From: Nocardiopsis quinghaiensis
Lineage (GTDB): Bacteria > Actinomycetota > Actinomycetes > Streptosporangiales > Streptosporangiaceae
Length of the DNA stretch: 64,000 nucleotides
Reading direction: 5' to 3'
Assembly: GCF_008638365.1 (NCBI RefSeq)
Contig: NZ_VWVU01000020.1
Location: 1-64,000, forward strand
Part shown: positions 1 through 8,527 of the stretch, piece after piece
How positions within the stretch are numbered: position 1 is the first letter of the stretch
Layout of the letters: each line of letters starts with the position of its first letter
Notes under the pieces: model-generated
Told to the model about the DNA's origin: nothing
What the model saw: the letters and a program-made list of their open reading frames with translations, nothing else
The model's database searches: none
Program-made: the position numbers and the translations under genes

Positions 1-6
1 TGGGTT

Positions 7-125
7 TCCGTGGTGGTTATTGCTGGAGGGTCACACCCGGTCTCTTTCCGAACCCGGTCGTTAAGTCTCTTTGCGCTGATGGTACTGCCCTGTGGTGGGG
101 TGGGAGAGTAGGTTGCTGCCACGGT
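7..125 (+). rRNA. rrf: 5S ribosomal RNA
   Basis: Component of the large ribosomal subunit. The sequence carries the canonical 5S core (TTCCGAACCCGG, then CGCTGATGGTACTGC, then GGGAGAGTAGG). The terminal helix forms between CCGTGG at 8-13 and CCACGG at 119-124, which sets the ends to within a base or two. The 23S and 16S genes would lie to the left, outside the window. A T-run and a terminator hairpin follow directly. Confidence 0.95.
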
Positions 126-132
126 TTTTTTT

Positions 133-168
133 GGGGGGGTTGCCTTGCGGGGTGGCCCCCCTTTTTTT
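133..168 (+). terminator. rRNA operon terminator
   Basis: A G-run at 133-139 can pair with six Cs at 156-161 across a short loop, followed by a seven-T run. This is a classical rho-independent terminator directly after the 5S gene. Confidence 0.8.
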
Positions 169-431
169 GTGTGTGGGGTGTTTGTCCGCCCGGGCTTGTG
201 AACATGTGAAGACGAGTGGAGTGTCGGCCTTCCCTGGAGGGCCTCTTGGTTCCAGTTGGTTCCAGGAAACCCCGGTCGGGGTGGTCCGGACAGCGGGTGA
301 GGCCGGGCCGCACCGTGGCGAGAACCTCTTCGGGAGAGAGTGCCCACCCGGGCATGGGGCGTCGGGCACCCGCGCTTTGGCGGTGAGCATCGATGCCATG
401 TCGTAAGCTGGAGTGTACGAAGTACTATGAC
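169..431. other. gene-free spacer between the 5S terminator and the RGG/TPR gene
   Basis: No convincing gene is seen. ORFs here lack start signals and typical codon bias. The right end holds a TACTAT element at 423-428 that could be a -10 box for the next gene, but no clear -35 element is visible at the proper distance. Confidence 0.5.
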
Positions 432-463
432 GCGCTGCCACTGGTCAAGGTGGCAGCGCTTTT
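432..463 (+). terminator. hairpin with T-run upstream of the RGG/TPR gene
   Basis: GCGCTGCCAC (432-441) pairs perfectly with GTGGCAGCGC (450-459), followed by TTTT. It looks like a rho-independent terminator. No gene lies just before it, and it sits four bases after a -10-like TACTAT. It may be a second stop for rRNA transcription or an attenuator in the leader of the gene starting at 485. Confidence 0.65.
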
Positions 464-484
464 GAGTGTTGACGGACGGGTTGG

Positions 485-1693
485 ATGACTGAGGACAGCC
501 GATCGGGAGACCGCGAGGACTCCGGAGCCAACGAGCGTGGCGGTTACCGCTCCGGTGGGCCTGGTGGTCGGGGGCGCGGTGACGGACCTCGCACCCGGTC
601 CGGCTACGGCGGTTCGGGGAACCGGGACCAGAGAGGGCGCGATGACCGGGGCGGAGGCTACCGGCGGGACGATCGTGGTGGCCAACAGGGCCGCGGCGAA
701 CGTCGCGGTGGCGGTGACTTCCGCGGGCGGGACGAGCGCCGCGATGACCGCTCCGGCGGGGGCCACCGCGGGCGGGACGACCGCAGGGGTGGCGACGCCC
801 GTGGAGGGGACCGCCGGAACGACCGTCGCGGCGGTGGTTTCCGTGGAGGGGACCGCCGGGACGACCGGCGCGGCCCGCGTGAGGAGCGTGACCCGGCGGA
901 CGTCGCGCCCCAGCTCCCGGAGGAGGTCAGCTACGCCCAGCTGGACGCGGAGACCAAGCGCGACCTCCACTCCCTGCCCAAGTCGCTGGCCGAGCTGATC
1001 GGCAAGCACATCGTCGCCGCGGGGATGCTGCTGGACGAGGACCCTGAGCGTGCCTACGCCCACGCCTCCTACGCCCGCCGCAAGGCGTCGCGCGTTCCCG
1101 GTGTGCGTGAGGCCTCCGGCGTCGCCGCCTACACCGTGGGCAAGTGGCAGGAGGCCCTGTCCGATCTGCGTGCCGCGCGTCGGATGAGCGGCCGCGACAA
1201 CTTCCTCGCGATCATGGCCGACTGCGAGCGCGGCCTGGGACGCCCCGAGCGGGCGCTGGAGATCGCCGACGATCCGGCGGCCAAGGACCTGGACGCCGCC
1301 GACCGCATCGAGCTGCGCATCGTCGCCTCCGGTGCCCGCCGGGACATGGGCGACCCCAAGGCGGCTCTGGCCGAGCTCCGGGTGCCCGAGCTCAAGGAGC
1401 GGCGCGCCCGTCCGTGGGTCGCCCGCCTCTTCTACGCCTACGCCGACGTCCTGGAGGAACTGGGCCGCGAGGACGACGCCCGCGAGTACTTCTCGCGAGC
1501 CTCGGCCGTGGACAGTGACGGTGTCACCGACGCGGACGAGCGCATGGCCGCGCTGGAGGGCATGGAGCTGGTCGACTACGACGCCGAGGACGGCATCGTC
1601 TGGACCGACGTCGAGGAGCAGGAGCTCCCGGAGGAGGCACAGCCTTCGAGCGGCGGCCGCGACTACCGGGACAGGGACCGGGACCGGGACTGA
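485..1693 (+). CDS. RGG-rich tetratricopeptide-like repeat protein
   Basis: A 402-residue protein in two parts. Residues 1 to about 135 are a disordered Arg/Gly/Asp-rich stretch with repeated RGGDRRDDRRG-like units. The rest (about 150-380) is helical with TPR-like helix pairs (for example the segment YAHASYARRKASRV). RGG tails in other proteins bind RNA or promote condensation, so an RNA-linked role is inference; position just downstream of an rRNA operon is consistent with it. The ATG at 485 is preceded only by a weak GACGGACGG ribosome site. The DNA of the N-terminal part is an internal repeat. Related proteins are annotated only as TPR or hypothetical proteins in actinomycetes. Confidence 0.8.
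   Translation: MTEDSRSGDREDSGANERGGYRSGGPGGRGRGDGPRTRSGYGGSGNRDQRGRDDRGGGYRRDDRGGQQGRGERRGGGDFRGRDERRDDRSGGGHRGRDDRRGGDARGGDRRNDRRGGGFRGGDRRDDRRGPREERDPADVAPQLPEEVSYAQLDAETKRDLHSLPKSLAELIGKHIVAAGMLLDEDPERAYAHASYARRKASRVPGVREASGVAAYTVGKWQEALSDLRAARRMSGRDNFLAIMADCERGLGRPERALEIADDPAAKDLDAADRIELRIVASGARRDMGDPKAALAELRVPELKERRARPWVARLFYAYADVLEELGREDDAREYFSRASAVDSDGVTDADERMAALEGMELVDYDAEDGIVWTDVEEQELPEEAQPSSGGRDYRDRDRDRD
770..880 (+). repeat. degenerate tandem repeats coding the RGG/RDD region
   Basis: The unit GTGGAGGGGACCGCCGG followed by a GACGACCG-like tail occurs twice in phase (about 801-830 and 843-870), with shorter degenerate copies before it. The repeats encode Arg/Gly/Asp-rich low-complexity protein within the TPR gene. 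Confidence 0.6.
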
Positions 1694-1749
1694 GTTCCTT
1701 CCACGACACCGCACCGTCGGGTGGCCGGGCGCCGCTCGGCGGTGCCGTC

Positions 1750-2178
1750 GTGTACCTGGGGGTCCTGCCCCGCGCCCACGACTCGGTGGTGTGCCTGACC
1801 TACACCGGTGACCGTCCCCTGCTCGTGCGCAACCGGCGCCGTGCCTGGGAGTTCCCCGGCGGGCACGCCGAACCCGGGGAGACCGTCCAGGAGACCGCGC
1901 GCCGAGAGGTCCGTGAGGAGGCCGGTGCCGCCCTCGGCGACATCAGGCCCGTCGGCTACTACGTTCTGTCCGGCGGGCACGTCACGGTGGTCACCCACGC
2001 GCGTGTGACCGGTCTGGCCCCGCTCACCGGGGAGTTCGAGACCGTGGAGGTGCGCGCCTTCGACGTCCTGCCCCCTGACGAAGAGCTCTCCTGGTCGGAC
2101 GGCCTCTACGCCCACCTGCTCCAAGTGCTGGGACTGCCCGGAGCCCCTCCCCCTCCCGCGCTCGGAACCGGACGTTAG
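1750..2178 (+). CDS. Nudix hydrolase
   Basis: A 142-residue Nudix-family pyrophosphatase that would hydrolyse a nucleoside diphosphate linked to another moiety; the substrate is not predictable. The Nudix box is complete at residues 37-59: GGH, then GET, then REVREEAG with the metal-binding glutamates. The length is typical for a single-domain Nudix enzyme. The GTG at 1750 is used; other upstream in-frame starts are possible, and the ribosome site is weak. It lies 56 bases after the TPR gene and may be cotranscribed. Its last four bases overlap the end of the convergent GNAT gene. Confidence 0.85.
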   Translation: MYLGVLPRAHDSVVCLTYTGDRPLLVRNRRRAWEFPGGHAEPGETVQETARREVREEAGAALGDIRPVGYYVLSGGHVTVVTHARVTGLAPLTGEFETVEVRAFDVLPPDEELSWSDGLYAHLLQVLGLPGAPPPPALGTGR

Positions 2179-3158
2179 GGCGTGTTCGGGGAGGTCCTGG
2201 GAGACGGGCGGCCCCGCCGGGGCCCTTCCCCGAGCCGCTTGACGTAGCTGGTCTCGGTCCCGACCAGGGTGTAGCCGAGCCGGTCGTTGATGGCCAGCAT
2301 CGGCGCGTTGTCCTCGTGGTTTCCGGCGTAGGCGTGCGTGAAGCCCCGATCCCGGGCCCGGCGCAGCGCCACGGCCTTGGCGTATCCGGCCAGCCCGCGT
2401 CCCCGGTACCCGCGCAGGGTGCCGGTCATGGACGACTCCAGCCGGGTTCCCCCGTCGGACACGTAGCAGGTGACGGCGGCCGGTACCCCGTCGGCGAGTA
2501 CGAGTAGGCACAGGTCCAGGTCGGTGAGCGGGTGCCCCCACACGTTCTTCCGCCAGTCCTCGTAGGACGGGAACCACGGGTCCGCGCCCGGTTCGTCCAG
2601 GGTGGTGAGTCTGTCGATCCAGTAGATCCCACGAGGATCGTCGGCGTGGTCGCTGAAGGGGCGCACCCTGATGCCCCCGGAAGCCGGCGGCGCCTCCGGG
2701 AGCGTGGACAGGTCCAGGCCCAGGATGTGGTGGTCGTCCTCCGGGACGTACCCGTGGTCGAGCAACGTTCGCCGGAACCCGTCCCCGCCCGCGTGGACGG
2801 CCCCGTCGGCCGCCTCGGCACGCAGGACCTCGGCCCCGCCCTCCACGAGGCCGCGTTCGGAGGCCTTCAGCAGCCGGGAGCCCAGATCCGTGTCGCGGTG
2901 GGAGCCGGCGACGGTGGCCAGGAAGGACAGCCCGCGGCGCCGGCCGTCGTCGTCCGAACGCAGCACCGAGCGCAGGAAGCCGACCACGGCCTCGCCCTCC
3001 ACCGCCAGGAGGCTGGTCTCCCTGGTGCCGGAGAGGGGGTGGTCGTACCGCCAGTCCATGGCCTCCCGGGTCAGCACACGGCAGGGGTGGGCGCCGCGGA
3101 GGAGGGGGAAGACCCGGGGAATGTCGGCCCGCTCCATGGGGAGGATCTCGATCGCCAT
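2175..3158 (-). CDS. tandem GNAT-fold N-acetyltransferase
   Basis: A 327-residue protein with two GNAT domains. The first (about 1-150) starts with the family-typical IEILPMERADIPRVFPLLRG. The second (about 165-310) has the acetyl-CoA loop RGYRGRGLAGYAKAVAL followed by the C-terminal YAGNHEDNAPMLAINDRLGY pattern seen in MshD-like and Eis-like enzymes. The substrate is unknown. The start is an ATG at 3158 with no visible Shine-Dalgarno sequence, so it may be leaderless. The C-terminus is Pro/Arg-rich and overlaps the Nudix gene tail to tail. Confidence 0.8.
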   Translation of the reverse strand: MAIEILPMERADIPRVFPLLRGAHPCRVLTREAMDWRYDHPLSGTRETSLLAVEGEAVVGFLRSVLRSDDDGRRRGLSFLATVAGSHRDTDLGSRLLKASERGLVEGGAEVLRAEAADGAVHAGGDGFRRTLLDHGYVPEDDHHILGLDLSTLPEAPPASGGIRVRPFSDHADDPRGIYWIDRLTTLDEPGADPWFPSYEDWRKNVWGHPLTDLDLCLLVLADGVPAAVTCYVSDGGTRLESSMTGTLRGYRGRGLAGYAKAVALRRARDRGFTHAYAGNHEDNAPMLAINDRLGYTLVGTETSYVKRLGEGPRRGRPSPRTSPNTP

Positions 3159-3240
3159 GCGGCGAGGCTAGGTGAGGGGCTCCGCGGCCGCACCTGGTTT
3201 TCCGCGGGACCCGGGCCCGGAACGGTGCAAAAAACACGAG

Positions 3241-4251
3241 CTAGGCGCGCTCCTCCTCCGCGCGCCGGGCCTCGGCCTGTTCCTGGGCGAGCCTGTCCAG
3301 CCAGTGCACGATGCCGGACACGTTGGTCTCCGCGCCGCTGAGGGTGTCCAGGATCTCGGCGGTTCCCGGGGACACCTCCGGTGGCAGCGGCTTGTACCGC
3401 GAGACCACCTTGTCCCGGACCATGGCGATCGCGTGGTCCAGGTCTCCGGTGCTGCCGTGGGACTCGCGCACCGTCTCCACCCACAGGCGTAGTTCGGCCT
3501 CGGCTCGGTCGATGGTCTCGGAGACCGACGTGACCGCGCCGAAGTGGGAGAACATGAGCCGCCGGGCACCGATGTCCCCGAACAGCCGCAGGGTGCGCAG
3601 GCAGGCCTCCATGTCGAAGTCCGGCGGCGGGGTGGCCGGGCTGAGGTCCCCGGTGAGCGGCTTGTACACGCCCAGCGCGTCGCCGACGTACAGGTCGCCG
3701 GTGAGGGTGTCGACCAGGCCCATGTGGTGCTTGGCGTGGCCGGGCGCGTGGTGCGTCACCAGCTTGCGCCCGCCGCCCAGGTCGATCTCCCCGGTCCCGG
3801 CCACCGCGCGGATACGCGTTCCCTCGGTCGGGCTCATCCGCCCGAACAGGGTGTCCAGCCGGTCGCCCCACACCATGGCGGCGCTGTGCATCAACCGGCT
3901 CGGGTCGGCCAGGTGGCGGGCGCCGCGCTCGTGCACGACGATCTCCGCGTTGGGGAACAGGGCGGCCATGTCGCCCGTGCCGCCCGCGTGGTCCAGGTGG
4001 ATGTGCGTGACGACGATGGTGGCCAGGTCCTCGGGCGCCAGCCCCAGCCGGGTGACGGCCTCGTGCAGGACCCGTGCGGAGGTGGAGGTGCCGACCTCGA
4101 CGATGCAGGGCCGCTCGGAGCGGATGAGGTAGCTCGACACGATCCCCGGGTACCCGGCGAGCATCGTGTCGATGGCGAAGATGTCGTCGCCCAGCGGGGT
4201 GATCCCCTCGGGCAGACCGCTCACGTCCACGTCGTCGTGCACTGCAAGCAC
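3241..4251 (-). CDS. metallo-beta-lactamase-fold hydrolase
   Basis: A 336-residue MBL-superfamily hydrolase. The zinc signature THIHLDHAGG is at residues 82-91, with further ligands in APGHAKHHMG, the Asp in DLYVGDA and the His in FSHFGAV. This layout fits glyoxalase II or lactonase-type MBL enzymes rather than true beta-lactamases. The C-terminal 90 residues are helical. A GTG start at 4251 is preceded by GAGGAACAGGG at proper spacing. It is a single gene between the GNAT gene and the divergent SSB-like gene. The substrate is not known. Confidence 0.85.
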   Translation of the reverse strand: MLAVHDDVDVSGLPEGITPLGDDIFAIDTMLAGYPGIVSSYLIRSERPCIVEVGTSTSARVLHEAVTRLGLAPEDLATIVVTHIHLDHAGGTGDMAALFPNAEIVVHERGARHLADPSRLMHSAAMVWGDRLDTLFGRMSPTEGTRIRAVAGTGEIDLGGGRKLVTHHAPGHAKHHMGLVDTLTGDLYVGDALGVYKPLTGDLSPATPPPDFDMEACLRTLRLFGDIGARRLMFSHFGAVTSVSETIDRAEAELRLWVETVRESHGSTGDLDHAIAMVRDKVVSRYKPLPPEVSPGTAEILDTLSGAETNVSGIVHWLDRLAQEQAEARRAEEERA

Positions 4252-4538
4252 CCCTGTTCCTCGGTCGTCGTGCGGTTCGGTGAGGACCGAACCGAAGAGA
4301 ACCCGACTCTAGGACAAGGGTGTCATGACAGGCCGGAGCGGGGGTGGCCTAGTTTTTCGGGGTGCGGGGACGGTTGTCCACAGCTTTCGACGGGGTCTTT
4401 CCCCAAGCCCCCGTCGGGGTGATCCTGAGGGTGGAGCACAACGCCCCCACCGCCCGCGGACGGCCGCACCGTCGGCTCCGCGCCCCTCCGCCGCGTCGTG
4501 CCCGGTCCTTCGCCCCTCAGCCCAGGGAAGACGTGCAC

Positions 4539-5054
4539 ATGCAGCAGGAGTCCGCGGCCGCCCCGATCCCGGCCGCCACACACCCCCGGCACCAACGGCA
4601 GACCCGGCCCCCGTCGGAGGGGCGGCGCCCACCGGCCACCCCTCCGGCGGTCGGCACGTTCGACGCGGTGCCCGACGCGGGACCCGGCGCCCGGGCCGAA
4701 CGGGATCCGGACCATCGCAACGAGGTCCTCGTGGCTGGGCGGATCACCGCCGCGCCCCTCATCCGGGAACTTCCCAGCGGGGACCGGCTGGCCACCTGGC
4801 GCATCTGCGTGGTCCGGCCCTCCGACAGCCGCTACGGCGGACGCCGGGTCGACTCGATCACCTGCACGAGCTTCGACCACGGTCTACACGAGCGGGTCCG
4901 CGCCTGGCGGCTGGGCGACGTGGTCCGGATGACCGGGGAGCTGCGCCGGCGCACCTGGCGTGCCCGCGAGGGCGTGCGCAGCGTCTGCGAGGTGGAGGCC
5001 CGGACCGCGGCCCTGGTGCGGGCGGTCGGGGGCCGTGGGGCGGAGCGGCGGTGA
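4539..5054 (+). CDS. single-stranded DNA-binding protein (OB-fold), SSB-like
   Basis: A 171-residue protein with a disordered Pro-rich N-terminus (about 1-55) and an SSB-type OB fold (about 60-160). Family-like segments are NEVLVAGRITAAPLIRELPS, then LATWRICVVRP, then VDSITCTSFD, then WRLGDVVRMTGELRRRTWR. Housekeeping SSB has an acidic C-terminal tail (DDDxPF); this one ends in GAERR, so it is a paralog that probably lacks the usual partner-recruiting tip. The ATG at 4539 is chosen because AGGGAAG lies eight bases upstream; the frame is open further up, but that region is not coding-like. Confidence 0.75.
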   Translation: MQQESAAAPIPAATHPRHQRQTRPPSEGRRPPATPPAVGTFDAVPDAGPGARAERDPDHRNEVLVAGRITAAPLIRELPSGDRLATWRICVVRPSDSRYGGRRVDSITCTSFDHGLHERVRAWRLGDVVRMTGELRRRTWRAREGVRSVCEVEARTAALVRAVGGRGAERR

Positions 5055-5071
5055 GGCCCCGCTGCGCGGGC

Positions 5072-6079
5072 TCACCAGCCCAGGTGAGCCAGGGCCTCGC
5101 GTGCGGCCGGGCCGGAGGGGTCCACCGAGCCGTCCGCCCACACCGCCGCGCACAGGGCGCGCAGTCCGTCCAGCCGGTCGCCCGTCCCCTCCAGCCGCGG
5201 TGTGCCGCCGGTGACGGTCACCGCCCACCCCTCGCAGCGGGTCCGGTCGCCCTCGCGGACCACCGCCGGGTGCGTGTGGTTCATTCCGGACAGGTCCCAG
5301 GCCAGGTAGCGAGGACGCTGGTGCTCCGGTGCGGCGAGCGCTTCCAGCGGTGTGGCCACCCCGGACAGCACCAGCAGCCCGGCCGCGCCGTGCGTGGTCG
5401 CGCCCTCGATGTCGGTGTCCAGCCGGTCGCCCACGATCAGCGGGTTCCGCGCGCCGGTGCGCAGGATGCCCTCCTCGTGCAAAGGACGCATCGGCTTCCC
5501 GGCGATGACGGGCTCGACGCCGGTGGCGTTGGCGATGACCCGGACGAAGGATCCGTTGCCCGGGGTGATGCCCCACTCGCCGGGTGCGGTGGCGTCGCCG
5601 TTGCTGGCCACGTAGAACGCGCCGCGCCGGACCGCGAGCGCGCCCTGGTCGAGCAGGTCACGGTTCATGTTCCGGGAGTAGCCCTGGATCACGGCCACCG
5701 CCGCCCCGGTGTCGACCGAGGCGGGCCGCAGTCCCATCCTGCGCACGGCCTGGCGCAGGGCGGTGTCGCCCACCACCAGCACCTCCGAACCGGCTGGGTA
5801 GCGCTCGGCGACCAGGCGGGCGGAGGCCTCGGCGGAGGTCACCACGTCCTCGGGGGCGGCGGCCACACCCAGGTCGGTGAGGTGCTCGGCGATCCGTGCC
5901 GGCGTGCGTCCGGCGTTGTTGGTCACGAACGCCACCCGCGCCCCGGCGGCCCGTGCCTTGCCCACCGCCTCAGGCGCCGCGGGAACGGCCCTGCGGCCGA
6001 TGTAGACGACCCCGTCCAGGTCCAGGAGCATCGCGTCGTGGATCTCGTTCAGGGGACGGTCTGCGGCGAGCAGGGGCAT
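5072..6079 (-). CDS. HAD-IIA family hydrolase (NagD-like phosphatase)
   Basis: A 335-residue haloacid-dehalogenase-superfamily phosphatase of the NagD/4-nitrophenylphosphatase type. Motif I is DLDGVVYIG (nucleophile Asp20), motif II VTNNAGRTPA, motif III lysine in IAGKPM, and motif IV GDRLDTDIEGA. The last ~80 residues are an extra domain also found in actinobacterial homologs next to tlyA/recN. The ATG at 6079 starts 19 residues before motif I; the open frame extends to 6487 but the extension is low-complexity. The substrate is a small phosphorylated metabolite, not predictable. Confidence 0.85.
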   Translation of the reverse strand: MPLLAADRPLNEIHDAMLLDLDGVVYIGRRAVPAAPEAVGKARAAGARVAFVTNNAGRTPARIAEHLTDLGVAAAPEDVVTSAEASARLVAERYPAGSEVLVVGDTALRQAVRRMGLRPASVDTGAAVAVIQGYSRNMNRDLLDQGALAVRRGAFYVASNGDATAPGEWGITPGNGSFVRVIANATGVEPVIAGKPMRPLHEEGILRTGARNPLIVGDRLDTDIEGATTHGAAGLLVLSGVATPLEALAAPEHQRPRYLAWDLSGMNHTHPAVVREGDRTRCEGWAVTVTGGTPRLEGTGDRLDGLRALCAAVWADGSVDPSGPAAREALAHLGW

Positions 6080-6267
6080 GTCGGAGAACTCGTTCCGTGC
6101 GGTGGGAGTGGTCGTTTCCCAGGCTATGGCCAGGGTCCGGTCGGCCGTGACCGCCCGTCCGGGGCGGGGGTGTGCGCTGTGTCGCACCGCGGGGTCCGCG
6201 GGCGGGCGGGGACCCCCGCCGGGGGCCGTTGGAGAGGGCCCGTCCGTTCCGGGTGTCCGCGCCCCGG

Positions 6268-7074
6268 TCAGCTGTCGCGGTTGACGATCATCCAGTTGGT
6301 CGCGAACGCCACCGCCCCGGGAAGGGAGAACAGCCGCGCGGTGGCCTCGCCCACGGGGCCCGACTCCACCGCCCCGGTGCCCTCGAAGTCGCCGCCCAAC
6401 CGCTCGAAGTCCTCCTCGTCGAGGAACACGTCGGTGAAGGTGACCCACTCCCGGCCGCCGTCGGGGGTCGGTACCGCGCAACCGCACTCCTCCAGGCGCG
6501 GGCGGGGGGTCCGGTACTCGGCCAGGTGGAAGGCGGTACAGGAGTCGAACCCCGTCCCCAGCAGCAGGACCCTGGCCCGGATCCTCTCCAGGGCGGCGAG
6601 CGGGGAGTCCTCACCCAGCCGGCAGCCGACCGGGTGGTGGCCCAGGAGGGTACGGGCGCGGGGGCCGAGGGCGGCGAAGGAGGTCTGCGGGTTCGCGCTG
6701 CGGACCGCCCCCGGCCAGGTGCGCACCATCTCCGGGACGCGGCCCATGCGCCTGCCCGGTGTCAGACGCGGATCGAAGCCGGGTGCCTCCGCGCGGATGA
6801 CCGGCCACCAGTCCTCGGGGACCGGGGGGTCGCGCCACTGCGCGGGATCGCTGTTGTCCATGGTCTGGGTGGGCACGACGAGTGTCCCCTCGGGGCCGAC
6901 GGAGTCCAGCAGGGCCTGGACGACCGTCTGCTCCCCGCCGCACACCCAGCCCAGCGAACTGAGTGAGGAGTGCACGAGAAGGGTGTCGCCGGGAACGACC
7001 CCCAGTGTGATCAGGTCGCGGGCCAGGGACGCCCGGGTCTGCGGGTGTTCGGGGTTCTTCGCGTCGGCGGACAC
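6268..7074 (-). CDS. aminoglycoside 3-N-acetyltransferase family protein (AAC(3))
   Basis: A 268-residue member of the AAC(3)/FrbF/YokD acetyltransferase family (Antibiotic_NAT), which acetylates the 3-amino group of aminoglycosides or related amines with acetyl-CoA. Diagnostic blocks are LLVHSSLSSLGWVCGGEQTV near the N-terminus, GTLVVPTQT, NPQTSFAALGPRA with a preceding R-S-A in place of the common HP, and LLLGTGFDSCTAFHLAEY. The GTG at 7074 has GAGGAG eight bases upstream. It is chromosomal with normal base composition, so it may be an intrinsic enzyme rather than an acquired resistance gene. Real resistance activity cannot be told from sequence. Confidence 0.85.
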   Translation of the reverse strand: MSADAKNPEHPQTRASLARDLITLGVVPGDTLLVHSSLSSLGWVCGGEQTVVQALLDSVGPEGTLVVPTQTMDNSDPAQWRDPPVPEDWWPVIRAEAPGFDPRLTPGRRMGRVPEMVRTWPGAVRSANPQTSFAALGPRARTLLGHHPVGCRLGEDSPLAALERIRARVLLLGTGFDSCTAFHLAEYRTPRPRLEECGCAVPTPDGGREWVTFTDVFLDEEDFERLGGDFEGTGAVESGPVGEATARLFSLPGAVAFATNWMIVNRDS

Positions 7075-7199
7075 GCGGTGTGCTCCTCGTCCGGAGGGGA
7101 ACGGATCGGACCCTCATGCGTACCGGAGGCACCGGCACCGCACCAGGGGAGATGCGGCCGGCGCCCGGGAAAGTGCGGTGCGGCCGGCCCGTCCGGCGG

Positions 7200-8477
7200 T
7201 CACCCCGCCGGGTCCACGAGGCGCATGACCAGTCCGGTACGTGGTTTGGGGCCGAACGAGGTGGACTTGCGCGGGGTCAGTTCCCCGCGGTCGGCCACCG
7301 CGTACACCTGCTCCACCCCCAGCGCGGGCACGATGACGGCGGTGCCCCTCTCGTCGCGGGCGGCCTCGACCGCCTCGGCCGCGTCGTCGTGCACCATCCG
7401 CACCTGTTCCTCCGTCGCCCGCCACAGCGGCATCAGCACCTCGTGCAGGGCTGCCGTCGACAGGTGGCGCCACTCGGGGGAGTGGTCGGGCATGGCCCGC
7501 TCCAGCACGTCCTCGTCGAAGCCGTGCACCAGGTGGGCCTCCCCCTCGGCCGAGACCAGCAGCAGGGAGGGTGCCTCCACGTCCGCCAGAATCCGTTCGG
7601 AGGACTCCGTGACCCGCTCCACCGCGGCCACCGTCCGGGCGGCCCCGACCGCGTCGGCCGTGTCCAGCCCGGGCAGCACCCGGTGGATGGCGCCCAGCCG
7701 GGGCGGGTGGGTGTCGCTGTCCACCAGCAGGGCCAGCCCGTACCGCCAGCCGGGGTCGTCGTACTGTTCGTGCAGGCGCCGGTAGGCGGCGTAGCGGTGG
7801 TGGCCGTCGGCGATCAGCGCGGACCGGCCCGCGAGGTCGTCGGCGATCCGCCGCAGCCTGACGGGGTCGGCGACGGCCCACAACCGGTGCTCGGCGCCGT
7901 CACGGGTGCGCGCGGACACCAGCGGAGTGTCGGAGACCGCCTCGGTCACCGCTGAGGCGGCACCGCCGCCGCCCCGGTAGACCAGGAAGATCGGTTCGAG
8001 GTTGGCCCGTGCCAGGCCCATGAGGCTGAACCGGTCGCGCACCGGGGGGTCGGCCACGTCCTCGTGCGGGCGCACGGCGGGGTCGGTGCCCTCCTCGGGC
8101 AGGCGCAGACCGCCCACCAGGCCTCGCTGGCGCCGCCCGTCCGCCGTGACCTGCTCGTACACGTACAGGGCCGGTTCCCCGTCCAGGGCGAGCACGCCGT
8201 CCCCGATCCAGCTGCGCAGCAGGTCGGCGGCGGCCCGGTAGCGGTGCGGCACGGAGCCTCCGGAGTCCCGCCTGCTCAGCTCGAAGGGCAGTGTGACCCT
8301 CGCCGCGTTGTGCGGATCGGAGCGCTGCAGCGCGCGCGCCTCCTGGGCGTCGGGGATGTCGTAGGGCGGGGCCAGGAGTCGTGCGAGGTCGAACTCTCCG
8401 TCGATGAACCGGTCCACGTCCGGACTCGCGTAGCGCAGACCGCGGAAGGGAGCCAGTTCGAGAGGTTGGCGTGGCAT
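7200..8477 (-). CDS. DUF1015 family protein
   Basis: A 425-residue full-length DUF1015 protein. Family marks are PFRGLRY near the start, LLAPPYDIPD, LYVYEQ, GLVGGLRLPEEG, ADGHHRYAAYR and RKSTSFGPKPRTGLVMRLVD at the end. The family is widespread in bacteria, often near serine or glyoxylate metabolism genes, and has no settled function. The start is an ATG at 8477 with a weak ribosome site. In many actinomycetes it sits, as here, near the HAD phosphatase and tlyA/recN. Confidence 0.85.
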   Translation of the reverse strand: MPRQPLELAPFRGLRYASPDVDRFIDGEFDLARLLAPPYDIPDAQEARALQRSDPHNAARVTLPFELSRRDSGGSVPHRYRAAADLLRSWIGDGVLALDGEPALYVYEQVTADGRRQRGLVGGLRLPEEGTDPAVRPHEDVADPPVRDRFSLMGLARANLEPIFLVYRGGGGAASAVTEAVSDTPLVSARTRDGAEHRLWAVADPVRLRRIADDLAGRSALIADGHHRYAAYRRLHEQYDDPGWRYGLALLVDSDTHPPRLGAIHRVLPGLDTADAVGAARTVAAVERVTESSERILADVEAPSLLLVSAEGEAHLVHGFDEDVLERAMPDHSPEWRHLSTAALHEVLMPLWRATEEQVRMVHDDAAEAVEAARDERGTAVIVPALGVEQVYAVADRGELTPRKSTSFGPKPRTGLVMRLVDPAG

Positions 8478-8527
8478 CCCAGCAAGGTACCTGGCACCGG
8501 ACGTCGCTCGGGTACGCGGCGGCCCGG

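Noticed and set aside
92-406. 104-residue + strand frame over the 5S end and spacer
   Set aside because: Starts within the 5S rRNA gene, crosses its terminator and lacks coding bias.
4325-7228. 967-residue + strand open frame
   Set aside because: Runs antisense to the HAD and AAC(3) genes and across intergenic DNA, with no domain-like sequence.
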